Notes: generated by a model from the sequence alone, not told the origin. 64,000 nucleotides of DNA from Sporosarcina sp. FSL W8-0480 (GCF_037963765.1 NZ_CP150166.1:62001-126000), one strand, 5' to 3'; counted from the first letter of the stretch, positions 24,412 to 34,060 are shown. Numbers and translations: made by a program.

Positions 24412-26134
24412 TGATGACCACCTCCTCTTCTGACTGGGACTCGGCAATTTTCCGATACAATTCGGATTGCGCCATCAAGTCAGCATGGGTGCCGTATCCA
24501 ACAACTTTCCCCTCATCGAGTAAGAGAATCTGATCCGCACCTCTTGCTGTCTGCACTTTTTGCGTGACGACGAGCATTGTCGCGGCTTCCTCTGCCAATG
24601 CCTCCCATAAGGCGTTTTCCGTTTTAACATCGAGCGCACTCGTGCTATCGTCAAGAATCAGAATTGAAGGTTTCCGGACAAGTGCCCGCGCAATGGACAG
24701 TCGCTGCTTTTGCCCACCTGATAGATTGACCCCTTTTTGTCCAACACGCGTTCCATACTTCTTAGGGAATAGATCAATTGATTCGTGTATCTGCGCCTTT
24801 TTCGCAGCCTCCTCAAGTTCATCAGGAGCTGCCTCCGAATCCCCCCAAGAAAGGTTTTCAAGGATTGAACCTGTGAATAGAATGGATTGCTGCGGAACTA
24901 ACCCGATCGTATCTCGCAAATCCTTCAATGGCCAATCATTCACTTCTACCCCGCCGACAAAAATCTTCCCATCGGTCGTTTCGAAAATACGCGGTATGAG
25001 ATTCAGAAGTGTGGATTTACCTGAACCGGTTGCCCCCATAATGGCAAGCTTCTCACCAGGTGCAACACGGAAGGAGACATTATCCAATATCGGTTCAGGT
25101 TTTCCTGGATACTTAAACGAAACGTTTTCGAATCTTAACTCTCCCTTATATTGAGTGAAGCTGGAGCTTTCCGTATCATGTTGTTCCAAATCATCGGTTG
25201 CAAGCAATACTTCTTCCAACCGTTCGGATGAAGCTTTTGCCCGCGAGAACGCAACAAGAATCCATGCGAACATCGAGAATGCTCCTGTCATCCGCATTGC
25301 ATAGTTGACGACGGCAACAAGTTCCCCTACTTGTGCATCCCCCGTACGGATTTCAGTGGATCCGAACCAAAGGACAGCCATCAAGCTGACGTTCATTACA
25401 AACAACAGCACCGGCAAAATAAGCTCCATCATTCGCATCGCTTTGACGGTATCTTTCTTTAATGCATCTGCAACTTTCATGAAGCGGCTTGCTTCATACA
25501 TTCCACGTAGATACGCTTTTATCAAACGGACCGCTTGTAAATTCTCCTGGATGACACGGTTGACTCGGTCGAGCCTATGTTGAACATTGGCAAAATAGCC
25601 GACACCTTTACGCGCCATGATGAAAAGGAAAACAAATAGAAATGGCGCACCGATGACAAGATACATCGCAAGTTTTACATTGACGACAAACGCCATTGCC
25701 AAGCTACCAATAACTAATAATGGAGCTCGCAACATGACACGCAAGCCCATGAAGAGGACGTTTTGCGCCATCGATACGTCGCTCGTTAATCTTGTTATCA
25801 ATCCCGATGTCGGGAATCTTAAAAACGTTGCCATGGAAAATGACTGCACTTGGCGGAATAATGCCTGGCGCAAGTCAAAAGCGAAACTTTGTGCTGCGTG
25901 TGCCGCAAAATAGGAATTGATCACGCCTGAAAAGAATGCGACAAAAGCCAACCCCATCATGACACTTCCCCATGTCCAAACGATGTTAACGTCTTCCGCC
26001 AAAATACCATCGTCAATGATCTTGGCGATCAATAACGGCTGGATTAGCTCCACCGCTAACTCCAAAAACATGAGGAGCAAGGCAACGAGCATTGGCCACT
26101 TATAAGCCTTTGCGTATGAAAAAACTGTCTTCAT
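24395..26134 (-). CDS. Heterodimeric ABC exporter, subunit with the degenerate site (YfiB-like)
   Basis: A 579-residue half-transporter: a six-helix membrane domain (about 1-310), then an ATPase domain with Walker A GATGSGKST and canonical signature LSGGQKQ. The residue after Walker B is Asp instead of Glu (LILDDSTSALD), and the H-loop His is replaced by Gln (LVVTQKVQT). These are the expected marks of the degenerate subunit in an asymmetric exporter, and they pair with the ISQGQ signature in the following gene. ATG 26134 follows GGGGGTCAGGAA. It is the first gene of a two-gene operon. The lengths match the B. subtilis YfiB/YfiC pair. Confidence 0.9.
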   Translation of the reverse strand: MKTVFSYAKAYKWPMLVALLLMFLELAVELIQPLLIAKIIDDGILAEDVNIVWTWGSVMMGLAFVAFFSGVINSYFAAHAAQSFAFDLRQALFRQVQSFSMATFLRFPTSGLITRLTSDVSMAQNVLFMGLRVMLRAPLLVIGSLAMAFVVNVKLAMYLVIGAPFLFVFLFIMARKGVGYFANVQHRLDRVNRVIQENLQAVRLIKAYLRGMYEASRFMKVADALKKDTVKAMRMMELILPVLLFVMNVSLMAVLWFGSTEIRTGDAQVGELVAVVNYAMRMTGAFSMFAWILVAFSRAKASSERLEEVLLATDDLEQHDTESSSFTQYKGELRFENVSFKYPGKPEPILDNVSFRVAPGEKLAIMGATGSGKSTLLNLIPRIFETTDGKIFVGGVEVNDWPLKDLRDTIGLVPQQSILFTGSILENLSWGDSEAAPDELEEAAKKAQIHESIDLFPKKYGTRVGQKGVNLSGGQKQRLSIARALVRKPSILILDDSTSALDVKTENALWEALAEEAATMLVVTQKVQTARGADQILLLDEGKVVGYGTHADLMAQSELYRKIAESQSEEEVVINGTDQ

Positions 26135-26391
26135 TTCCTGACCCCCAAAAACTACTTCGTAATACGAATTATTTTTCTCTTGTCACCATTATGCCACAAA
26201 CTGAGATTTCTGTATAGGGCGCATATTGTGTAATTCAGAAAACAGAAGAGGTTTTTCACATGCAAAACAGTGAATTTCACCACTTCAACAATACTATCTG
26301 GCAATTTTTGTATTACAATCAAATTACAATACATATTAATCTCTCATCCTATATAATGAATAGGATAAGCACTTAGAAAGGGGACAAAAAG

Positions 26392-28041
26392 ATGAGTTCG
26401 GCAAACACTACTACTCTTAATGAGTTGCCGCAAATCATGGACAGTCTGATTCAATTCCTAATGGTGACCCGTACAGACAGTGAAGGATTGATTACATATA
26501 CAAATAACAACTTCCTCGTTGCAAGCGACTGGACGCCAAAGCGTATTTTAGGTAAATCCTTCTGGCAAATGTTTCCAGAGGACAAAGAAGGCCAAACACG
26601 GGCTGACGCGATTTGGGACAGGATCTCTTGTGGAAAGTCTTGGTTTGGGAAAGTTGAGAAGCTTTCAAGAAATGGTGAGCCCTACTATGTAAAAATGGTA
26701 GCGATTCCAATGATGAATGACGCTGGGTCACTTGAATCCGCGACGTTTCTTGAGCTTGATATCACTGAGGATGTAGAGTTGCAGGAAAAGCTGCAGCAAA
26801 TCGCTTTTATTGATTTTGAAACGGGATTGATGAGCCGACATAAATTAGAGGCCGTGACAAATGAATACATCAATGAAAACAGACATTTTTCATTCGTCTA
26901 TATCACAATCGATCATTACTACACATTGAAAGATTTACAATCGAATGAATCAGAGTCCGTTTTGATACAGGAATTCACTAACCGGCTAAAACGGTACTTC
27001 CAAGGCGATCCGATTGCTCGCATGGGAGTAAGTCAATTTGTCGTGTTGACGGGCTTCGGAGATTGGTTCGTCCAAGGGTTCCTTGAGTTTTTAAAGGAGC
27101 AACCTATTTATCTCGACAACCATTCCTTGCCTCTTTCTGTAAGTGGCAGCATTGTTCGCTTTCCCGAAGACCAACAGTCCTATACCCAACTGATCAAGGC
27201 TTCAATGGCTGCGATAAGTAACCATGCTGATCAAGGGAGCGGCAAAATCGCTTCACTTTCCGCAGATTCCCATAAGGATTTAAACCGTCGTTTCATCATT
27301 GATAAAAAATTGCTAACCGCTTTGGATCATCAAAATTTACAAGTTTTCTATCAGCCACAATTGGACATTGCAACGAATAAAGTGCAGGTCTATGAGGCAC
27401 TTGTAAGATGGGAAGACGAAGATTTAGGGTATGTGAATCCTGATGAACTTATTCCGATTGCAGAGGAAAATGGCTTGATACATGCAATTGGAGCGTATGT
27501 TATTGAGGAAGCCGCAAATCTTGCGATGGAGCTAATGAAGAATGATCAAGACATCAGTATCTCGGTAAACACTTCCGTCAGGGAGTTCGGGGATTCATCC
27601 CAAATGAAAGAGAAATTGATGGGCATTCTTAAAGATACAAAATGCCCACCTGAAAAGATCCAGTTGGAAATAACCGAGAAATTCGCATTCCAAGCAGAAC
27701 AGGAACAGTCCATTGCCCGACAGATGAAAGCTTTAAAGGATACAGGCATTCAATTCATCTTGGATGACTTCGGGACTGGATACGCATCATTCAGATATAT
27801 GCAGCATTTACCAATATCAAAAGTGAAAATCGATAAGGTATTCGTGAATTCTTTGTTGACCATGCCGAAGACAAAACAACTTGTCGAAGGAATGATTCTT
27901 TTCGGTAAAACGATGGGCTTCTATGTCATCGCCGAAGGGGTCGAAACGAAGGAACAATTCGATCTATTGAAGGAAATGGGCGTAGATGCTGTTCAAGGAT
28001 ATTATATCGGGGCACCGATGAAGAGAGATGAGATATACTAA
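26392..28041 (+). CDS. PAS-GGDEF(degenerate)-EAL cyclic-di-GMP phosphodiesterase
   Basis: A 549-residue soluble signalling protein. The PAS domain covers about residues 12-135 (ITYTNNNFLVASDWTPKRIL, WFGKVEKLSRNGEPYYV). The GGDEF-like domain (about 140-290) has lost its catalytic motif, reading MGVSQFVVL where GGDEF would stand. The EAL domain (about 305-549) keeps all catalytic marks: YEALVRW, SVNTSVREF, QLEITEK, DDFGTGYAS, KIDK, AEGVET and QGYYIG. It should therefore hydrolyse c-di-GMP, with the PAS and decayed GGDEF parts acting as sensors. The start follows AGAAAGGGGAC. It is monocistronic, with its own terminator. No transmembrane segment is seen. Confidence 0.9.
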   Translation: MSSANTTTLNELPQIMDSLIQFLMVTRTDSEGLITYTNNNFLVASDWTPKRILGKSFWQMFPEDKEGQTRADAIWDRISCGKSWFGKVEKLSRNGEPYYVKMVAIPMMNDAGSLESATFLELDITEDVELQEKLQQIAFIDFETGLMSRHKLEAVTNEYINENRHFSFVYITIDHYYTLKDLQSNESESVLIQEFTNRLKRYFQGDPIARMGVSQFVVLTGFGDWFVQGFLEFLKEQPIYLDNHSLPLSVSGSIVRFPEDQQSYTQLIKASMAAISNHADQGSGKIASLSADSHKDLNRRFIIDKKLLTALDHQNLQVFYQPQLDIATNKVQVYEALVRWEDEDLGYVNPDELIPIAEENGLIHAIGAYVIEEAANLAMELMKNDQDISISVNTSVREFGDSSQMKEKLMGILKDTKCPPEKIQLEITEKFAFQAEQEQSIARQMKALKDTGIQFILDDFGTGYASFRYMQHLPISKVKIDKVFVNSLLTMPKTKQLVEGMILFGKTMGFYVIAEGVETKEQFDLLKEMGVDAVQGYYIGAPMKRDEIY

Positions 28042-28042
28042 G

Positions 28043-28081
28043 AGACGGAGTATTCGAAGGACGAGTACTCCGTCTTTTTTT
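28043..28081. terminator. Terminator between EAL gene and ThrE-like pair
   Basis: AGACGGAGTA and TACTCCGTCT pair around a central loop, followed by TTTTTT. Confidence 0.85.
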
Positions 28082-28091
28082 GTTCAATAAA

Positions 28092-28541
28092 TTACTGGAC
28101 TTCCTTTTTCTTCATTCTGGATCTAAAAAATAGCTGAATGATCACTTCTGCAAAAACAAGCCCCATTGCGATTGCACCTGAAACCATGAATGCTCGGATT
28201 GCGAAGGAGATTGCTGTCAGGTGGTCATTTTCGACGAAGTGGCGCATCGCATTGTATGCAGTGCCCCCCGGAACAAGCGGGATGATACCTGCTACGCTGA
28301 AAATGATCATAGGAGTCCGAAAGCGTTTTGCAAATATATGGGCGACGAACGCCACAACGAAAGAACCCAAAAATGAGGCTTTAACAATGTCACCCGACAA
28401 TGTATTGAACATGCTATAGACCATCCATCCTGCCATGCCTACAAATCCACAGTATACAAGCATCTTTCGCGGGGCGTTAAAAATGACACCAAACCCTGCA
28501 GCCGCAAGAAAACTGAGGATGGCCTGCACTAACCAACCCAT
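28092..28541 (-). CDS. Threonine/serine exporter family protein, short subunit (YjjB/DUF3815 type)
   Basis: A 149-residue membrane protein with four to five hydrophobic helices and the conserved PLVPGGTAYNAMRHFVENDH loop. It corresponds to the C-terminal half of the ThrE exporter (DUF3815). The N-terminal half is encoded 15 bases upstream in the same operon, so the two should form one transporter. ThrE exports threonine and serine; the related YjjPB pair in E. coli has been linked to succinate export, so the substrate is open. ATG 28541 follows AGGAAGGGTGG. Confidence 0.87.
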   Translation of the reverse strand: MGWLVQAILSFLAAAGFGVIFNAPRKMLVYCGFVGMAGWMVYSMFNTLSGDIVKASFLGSFVVAFVAHIFAKRFRTPMIIFSVAGIIPLVPGGTAYNAMRHFVENDHLTAISFAIRAFMVSGAIAMGLVFAEVIIQLFFRSRMKKKEVQ

Positions 28542-28556
28542 TTATATCCACCCTTC

Positions 28557-29297
28557 CTAAAAAGACAATACAAGTGCGACACCTGCCCCGATTGCAAAGG
28601 CGGTTAAAAATGCCTCCGCCCCTTTCGCCACACCTGACATGAAATGACCTGCCATCAAATCACGTACCGCATTCGTGATCAACAATCCTGGAACGAGCGG
28701 CATCACTCCCCCGATGATAATCTTATCGACCTGCTCCCCCATATTCGCCTGAACGGCGATAAAAGCGACAAGGGCCACACTTAAGGCGGCAATGAACTCG
28801 GAAAAAAACTTCACTTTTGTAAGCTCTTGGACGATTGTCACCGCTATGTAACCTGCCCCACCGGCAAGGAAAGCAGCAGGGACATCCATCCATAACCCTT
28901 CATAGAGAATGAGGAAACTTGCACTCGCAATACTTGCCGCAAGGATTTGCAACCATAATGGAAACATCACGTTCGCCCGTTCGATTTCGCGCAAGCGTTT
29001 ATATGCTTCTTCCACCGTGTATTGTTGAGCAGACAATTTTCTCGAGACATCATTGACAAGTTCCACCTTTTCGAGATCTGTGGAGCGGTTTTTTATACGA
29101 ATCAACCTTGTATGATGGGGACTGCCGGGAGATAGGATGATACCAGTGGGCGTGACAAAACTTTCAACTTCTTCAAAACCTTGCGTCCGAGCCATCCGCT
29201 CCATTGTATCCTCGATACGGTATGTCTCCGCCCCCGACTCCATCATCAGACGTCCTGCAAGCAGACAACATTCGATCGCTGTCTCTTTATTTGACAA
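28557..29297 (-). CDS. Threonine/serine exporter family protein, long subunit (YjjP/DUF1212 type)
   Basis: A 246-residue protein. A cytoplasmic N-terminal domain (ETAIECCLLAGRLMMESGAETYRIEDTMERMA, with TPTGIILS) is followed by about five membrane helices and the PLVPGLLITNAVRDLMAGH loop, as in DUF1212. The frame stays open through the upstream repeat array for another 340 codons, but the true start is TTG 29297 with GGAGGTGGGG just upstream. The upstream extension is only repeat DNA. It forms an operon with the short subunit. The promoter must lie in the roughly 90 bases between this gene and the array, or within the array. Confidence 0.88.
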   Translation of the reverse strand: MSNKETAIECCLLAGRLMMESGAETYRIEDTMERMARTQGFEEVESFVTPTGIILSPGSPHHTRLIRIKNRSTDLEKVELVNDVSRKLSAQQYTVEEAYKRLREIERANVMFPLWLQILAASIASASFLILYEGLWMDVPAAFLAGGAGYIAVTIVQELTKVKFFSEFIAALSVALVAFIAVQANMGEQVDKIIIGGVMPLVPGLLITNAVRDLMAGHFMSGVAKGAEAFLTAFAIGAGVALVLSF

Positions 29298-29384
29298 GTC
29301 CCCACCTCCAATAGCCTTTTTATAAAGTTTAGTGGATGTTCCAATAAAAGACAACGCGATTCTCCGCTGAGACAGCGGACATGA

Positions 29385-30318
29385 CACTTGAGCGCGGAAC
29401 TCGTATTGTTGAGCGCATAACGTGATTCTTGAGCGCGGACTTGTATTCTTGAGCGCATAACATGATTCTTGAGCGCGGACTTGTATTGTTGAGCGAATAA
29501 CATGATTCTTGAGCGCGGACTTGTATTCTTGAGCGGATAACATGATTCTTGAGCGCGGACTCGTATTCTTGAGCGCATAACATGATTCTTGAGCGCGGAC
29601 TCGTATTCTTGAGCGCATAACATGATTCTTGAGCGCGGGCTTGTATTCTTGAGCGCATAACGTGATTCTTGAGCGCGGGCTCGTATTGTTGAGCGAATAA
29701 CGTGATTCTTGAGCGCGGACTTGTATTCTTGAGCGCATAACGTGATTCTTGAGCGCGGACTTGTATTGTTGAGCGAATAACGTGATTCTTGAGCGCAGAC
29801 TTGTATTCTTGAGCGCATAACGTGATTCTTGAGCGCGAACTCGTATTCTTGAGCGCATAACGTGATTCTTGAGCGCGGACTTGTATTCTTGAGCACATAA
29901 CGTGATTCTTGGGCGCGAACTCGTATTCTTGAGCGCATAACGTGATTCTTGAGCGCGGACTTGTATTCTTGAGCGCAAAACGTGATTCTTGAGCGCGGAC
30001 TTGTATTCTTGAGCGGATAACGTGATTCTTGAGCGGATAACGTGATTCTTGAGCGCGGGCTCGTATTCTTGAGCGCAAAACGTGATTCTTGAGCGCGGGC
30101 TCGTATTGTTGAGCGCATAACGTGATTCTTGAGCGCGGACTCGTTTTCTTGAGCGCATAACGTGATTCTTGAGCGCGGACTCGTATTGTTGAGCGAATAA
30201 CATGATTCTTGAGCGCGGACTCGTATTGTTGAGCGAATAACATGATTCTTGAGCGCGAACTCGTATTCTTGAGCGCATAACGTGATTCTTGAGCGCGAAC
30301 TCGTATTCTTGAGCGCAA
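29385..30318. repeat. Family A intergenic tandem array 2 (about 46 units of 20 bp)
   Basis: The plus strand repeats GATTCTTGAGCGCGGACTTG and TATTCTTGAGCGCATAACGT in alternation, giving a 40-bp dimer. The period is exactly 20 bases for about 900 bases with no visible insertion or deletion. The core CTTGAGCGC is nearly invariant (rare GAGCGA, GAGCGG, GAGCAC). The dimer order slips once, near 30010-30050, where two ATAAC-type units are adjacent. All three minus-strand frames stay open, creating false proteins. A small TCCGCTG/CAGCGGA hairpin (about 29362-29378) sits just outside the left end. Confidence 0.95.
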
Positions 30319-30339
30319 AACAACTTCTAAAACAAACAA

Positions 30340-30373
30340 TAAAAACCGGGGCATCCTACTGCCCCGGTTTTCT
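30340..30373 (-). terminator. Terminator of the beta-propeller gene
   Basis: AAAACCGGGGCA and TGCCCCGGTTTT form a perfect stem, with a T run on the minus strand. The array starts directly beyond it. Confidence 0.9.
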
Positions 30374-30374
30374 A

Positions 30375-32537
30375 TCATCTTAATTTCAATGTTTTAATTT
30401 CATTAAAGGTATTCAAATCATAGCTACTGATTTCACGTGATGCTATCGTAAAGAGTCTATCTCCACTGTAGACAAGTCGTTGTACTTGGCTTTCCCATTC
30501 TTCATACAGCTGTCCTCGGGTTTTCCCTTTAACCAGATCCCCTTTTAACACAATTCCATTATTCGGAGTGATTTCATATACCAATGCACCAGACCCTTTA
30601 TAGTCCAATTCGAATTCTTTATCCGTCTCTTCATAAATGCTGACAGGGAATCCAAAGAGATTGAGGTTCTTATGCTGAAATAGCGCTTTATGGTCGTATT
30701 GGATTGGTGAATAAGTTCCCTGTCCTCCGATGATTTCCGTGTATTTTTCTTTCGGATTATGGAAATCGGTTACATCAAAAACTGATATTTTCATTCCCTT
30801 TGTGATGATTCGCGGCTCGCCTCCGTGAGGATTTTTCTCTGCAACGGTGTCATATCCAAATCCGATTAAATGACTTTCATCCAGCGGGTGCAAATAGTTT
30901 GAGAAGCCTGGAATCTTCAGTTCACCCAACACTTTCGGATTAGTGGGATCCGCTACATCAAGAACGAACAATGGATCTGTCTCTCTGAACGTGACCATAT
31001 ATGCTTTATCACCCATGAATCGTGCTGAGTAAATCCTCTCACCTTCCGCAAGGCCTTCCACCGAGCCTACCTGTTGCATGCCGTCATTCATAATGAATAA
31101 GTGATTTTTAGAAGGATTCTTTTCATCCCACATATTCCCTTCCGTCATGACGACGCGGAAATTGCCGTTGTATTCATCCATCGAGAATTGGTTCAGAATG
31201 GTTCCTTTCAATTCTGCTGAGCTATAGAATTCGATTTTTGTTCCATTTAATTTAAACTTGAAGAACTCTGTACTTGCTTTTCCCGGATTCCAAATCATCA
31301 TTTCCATGCCGCGGGGACTCTTTTCCATCTCATATTTCATCGCAGTCAAATACAGATGATCCTTCGTCATATACATTTGATTGCTACTACCAAGGAACCC
31401 TTTCGTTTCAAGCTTCCCAGTCTCCGGTGTGGACAGATCGATTGCCGTTATGACTGTGTACGATGCTTCCATTGCACCAGGTAAAATTGAGATATCCTTG
31501 AATTCCAAATAACTTTTTTCTTTCTCCTCTTTGGAGTCAAGGATGACAGGTCGCAATGTCTCCCCTTCGATTGTATCCATCGCCCATAAATACGGATGCA
31601 TATTGGTCACTAAGTAAAGCATATCGCCAGTTTTCCGGGCGCTGTTCAAATACCCTTCAATGCCGATTTCACGGATGAACTCCGGATTTTCCCGATCTTG
31701 AATCGAATATATTTTCACCGTGCTCATACTGTTTGCAGGCATGATCATATCAGCCGCGATCTTTTTCTCTGAATACGGCTCGTATTTATCCCCAAGAACG
31801 ATTAATAAATCATCATGTAGGAATAACTGCGAGGCGTAGTGGTTTTCCTCCATTTTAAGGACGGAAGCGACTTTCATTTTGCTTGAATCCCGGATATCAA
31901 TGATTTGCACAGACGTCCCATCTGAGATGGTAAATAAATAATCTCCGTTTGTTTTGACGAAATCCGATTCATCGACGCCTTCCACTTGAATGTTGGTCGA
32001 AGAATAGTCAGCGCTTGCGCTTGCGCTTGCGCTTTCTGCTTTCGCGGAATCCTCAGCAGAACCACTCAACTCAAATCTTTCCCTTATGGAACCTTCCCGT
32101 GTTTGATTTTGCATATCCCTGATTGTCTCAAAATACACTTTCAAATCTTTCGCTGAGCTGATCGAATCGATGGAATCGTAAACAGTGAATTCAAGTTTAT
32201 CTAACTTAAGTGATTTGAAAAAAGTACCGTTTACCGCCCTATCGTCTAAATTCAATGTGTACTGCCCCGGTTTTAAACCTCTAACTTGGACGATTTGCCC
32301 GTCCTTTGATAGCTCCATTTCAGCCTGTACTTTCTTGCCATGCTGATCGGTCACATAAATATATCCCGCCGTTATAGAATCCGTTACAAGTGGTTCCGAG
32401 AAATATGCATTCCACCCATTATCGGTCAGTGCCGTACCCGCAGCGGAAACAGTTACTTTTTTTATCATAAAGGCAAAACATATTACGAGCACGATGATAA
32501 TAGAAGCCGTGCTCAGCCAAACAAGCGGTTTTCTCAC
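30375..32537 (-). CDS. Membrane-anchored secreted beta-propeller protein
   Basis: About 720 residues. One N-terminal hydrophobic helix (LVWLSTASIIIVLVICFAFM) anchors or exports it, then an immunoglobulin-like segment (to about 120), a short low-complexity Ser/Ala linker (AESASASASAD) and a large domain of WD-like strands matching the bacterial beta-propeller family (VEGVDESDFVKTNGDYLF, LFVLDVADPTNPKVLGEL, IPGFSNYLHPLDE). Function is unknown; related proteins sit on the outer face of Gram-positive membranes. Three candidate starts lie close together (GTG 32546, TTG 32543, GTG 32537). The last has AGAGAGGG eight bases upstream and is preferred. Confidence 0.82.
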   Translation of the reverse strand: MRKPLVWLSTASIIIVLVICFAFMIKKVTVSAAGTALTDNGWNAYFSEPLVTDSITAGYIYVTDQHGKKVQAEMELSKDGQIVQVRGLKPGQYTLNLDDRAVNGTFFKSLKLDKLEFTVYDSIDSISSAKDLKVYFETIRDMQNQTREGSIRERFELSGSAEDSAKAESASASASADYSSTNIQVEGVDESDFVKTNGDYLFTISDGTSVQIIDIRDSSKMKVASVLKMEENHYASQLFLHDDLLIVLGDKYEPYSEKKIAADMIMPANSMSTVKIYSIQDRENPEFIREIGIEGYLNSARKTGDMLYLVTNMHPYLWAMDTIEGETLRPVILDSKEEKEKSYLEFKDISILPGAMEASYTVITAIDLSTPETGKLETKGFLGSSNQMYMTKDHLYLTAMKYEMEKSPRGMEMMIWNPGKASTEFFKFKLNGTKIEFYSSAELKGTILNQFSMDEYNGNFRVVMTEGNMWDEKNPSKNHLFIMNDGMQQVGSVEGLAEGERIYSARFMGDKAYMVTFRETDPLFVLDVADPTNPKVLGELKIPGFSNYLHPLDESHLIGFGYDTVAEKNPHGGEPRIITKGMKISVFDVTDFHNPKEKYTEIIGGQGTYSPIQYDHKALFQHKNLNLFGFPVSIYEETDKEFELDYKGSGALVYEITPNNGIVLKGDLVKGKTRGQLYEEWESQVQRLVYSGDRLFTIASREISSYDLNTFNEIKTLKLR

Positions 32538-32679
32538 TTTCAACACCCTCTCTGTGCCTCTTTACAAAGTAGACTGTCTAATTGTAATTTAGTTTCACTT
32601 TAGAAAAAAACATTTCTATTAGTCAACTTGAATATGGTAGTATTGGTATGTTGTTTAAAACAAAGGGGGATTTAGAAAA

Positions 32680-33993
32680 ATGAAAACGCTAACAAGATGG
32701 TCGAACACGATCATGGAAAGGTATTTGCCGGATCCATACATATTCGTGGCCATTCTAACGCTGATCGTCTTTTTGCTTGGCATGGGCCTGACGGATTCAA
32801 GTCCGCTCGACATGACCGTCCACTGGGGTAATGGCTTCTGGGGACTATTAGCGTTTACCATGCAAATGGTTATCGTATTAGTTGCGGGACATGTATTGGC
32901 AAGCAGTCCGTTTTTCAAGAGAATTTTAAGTTCTATGGCAGGATTGGCGAAATCTCCGGGACAGGCGATTCTGCTTGTAACTGTAATCTCGCTCATCGCT
33001 TGTTGGATTAACTGGGGATTCGGTCTCGTCATCGGAGCATTGTTCGCTAAGGAAATCGCGAAGAAAGTAACGAATGTTGATTACAGGCTCTTAATCGCAA
33101 GCGCTTACTCCGGTTTTATCATTTGGCATGGTGGGCTTGGCGGTTCGATTCCATTGTCTGTAGCAACAGAGAACCATCCTTTCGCTAACATGATGGGTGT
33201 CGTCCCAACATCTGAAACGATTTTTTCAACGTATAATCTTTTCATTATTGCAGTCATTTTCCTTACTTTACCGTTGTTAAATCGTTTTATGATGCCAAAG
33301 AAAGAAGATACAGTTACAGTCGACCCTAAGTTATTGGAAGATGAAATCGAAGTGGAAGAGGTACAGGAAAAAACACCTGCTGCACGCCTTGAAAACAGTG
33401 TAACCCTTTCAATGCTTGTCGGTGCATTAGGCCTCGTCTACCTGATAAATCACTTTGTGACAAAAGGATTTGACTTGAATCTGAATATCGTCAACTTGAT
33501 CTTCTTTATCTTAGGTATTATTTTCCACGGCACGCCGAAACGTTTTCTTGCTGCAGTTGCGAATGCAGTGAAGACGGCTGGAGGAATTATCATCCAGTTC
33601 CCGTTTTACGCTGGTATCATGGGCATGATGGTGGATTCTGGACTTGCGGGTGTCATGTCCCAATGGTTCGTCAGCATTTCAACTGCAGCAACATTCCCGC
33701 TCTTCACATTCTATGCTGCAGGACTTGTTAACTTCTTCGTACCGTCAGGCGGCGGGCAATGGGCAGTACAAGGGCCGATTATGCTTGAAGCAGCCCAAAC
33801 TCTTGGCGTCAGCTACTCGAAAACAGCTATGGCGATTGCATGGGGTGACGCTTGGACGAATATGATTCAACCATTCTGGGCATTGCCTGCACTCGCTATT
33901 GCAGGATTGCGCGCGAAGGATATCATGGGGTACTGTGTGTTCGTGTTACTATTGAGCGGTATTGTTATCAGTATCGGTCTATTCTTCTTTTAA
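32680..33993 (+). CDS. Short-chain fatty acid transporter, AtoE family
   Basis: A 437-residue polytopic membrane protein of the AtoE/TIGR00366 family, proposed importers of short-chain fatty acids. Family-like segments include WSNTIMERYLPDPYIFVAILT at the N-terminus, CWINWGFGLVIGALFAKE, SAYSGFIIWHGGLGGSIPL, NFFVPSGGGQWAVQGPIM and IAWGDAWTNMIQPFWALPAL. ATG 32680 follows AAAGGGGG. It is divergent from the beta-propeller gene and has its own terminator. No beta-oxidation gene is adjacent, so the physiological role is inferred from family only. Confidence 0.88.
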   Translation: MKTLTRWSNTIMERYLPDPYIFVAILTLIVFLLGMGLTDSSPLDMTVHWGNGFWGLLAFTMQMVIVLVAGHVLASSPFFKRILSSMAGLAKSPGQAILLVTVISLIACWINWGFGLVIGALFAKEIAKKVTNVDYRLLIASAYSGFIIWHGGLGGSIPLSVATENHPFANMMGVVPTSETIFSTYNLFIIAVIFLTLPLLNRFMMPKKEDTVTVDPKLLEDEIEVEEVQEKTPAARLENSVTLSMLVGALGLVYLINHFVTKGFDLNLNIVNLIFFILGIIFHGTPKRFLAAVANAVKTAGGIIIQFPFYAGIMGMMVDSGLAGVMSQWFVSISTAATFPLFTFYAAGLVNFFVPSGGGQWAVQGPIMLEAAQTLGVSYSKTAMAIAWGDAWTNMIQPFWALPALAIAGLRAKDIMGYCVFVLLLSGIVISIGLFFF

Positions 33994-34002
33994 TTGAACA
34001 GG

Positions 34003-34046
34003 AAAACATCCGAAGCCTCGTTTTGACGGTTTCGGATGTTTTTTAT
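34003..34046 (+). terminator. Terminator of the AtoE-type gene
   Basis: AAAACATCCGAA and TTCGGATGTTTT form the stem, followed by a T-rich run. The family B array starts about 15 bases later. Confidence 0.88.
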
Positions 34047-34060
34047 TTTTATTTATTGCG

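Noticed and set aside
29385..30318. CRISPR array
   Set aside because: There are no unique spacers: the bases between cores are themselves repeated, the unit is only 20 bp, and no cas genes are near.
29246..30378. Long minus-strand open frames (290 and 349 codons) with RAQESRYALKNTSP-like repeats
   Set aside because: They are translations of the 20-bp array. All three frames are open because the unit lacks stops, and no ribosome binding site fits.
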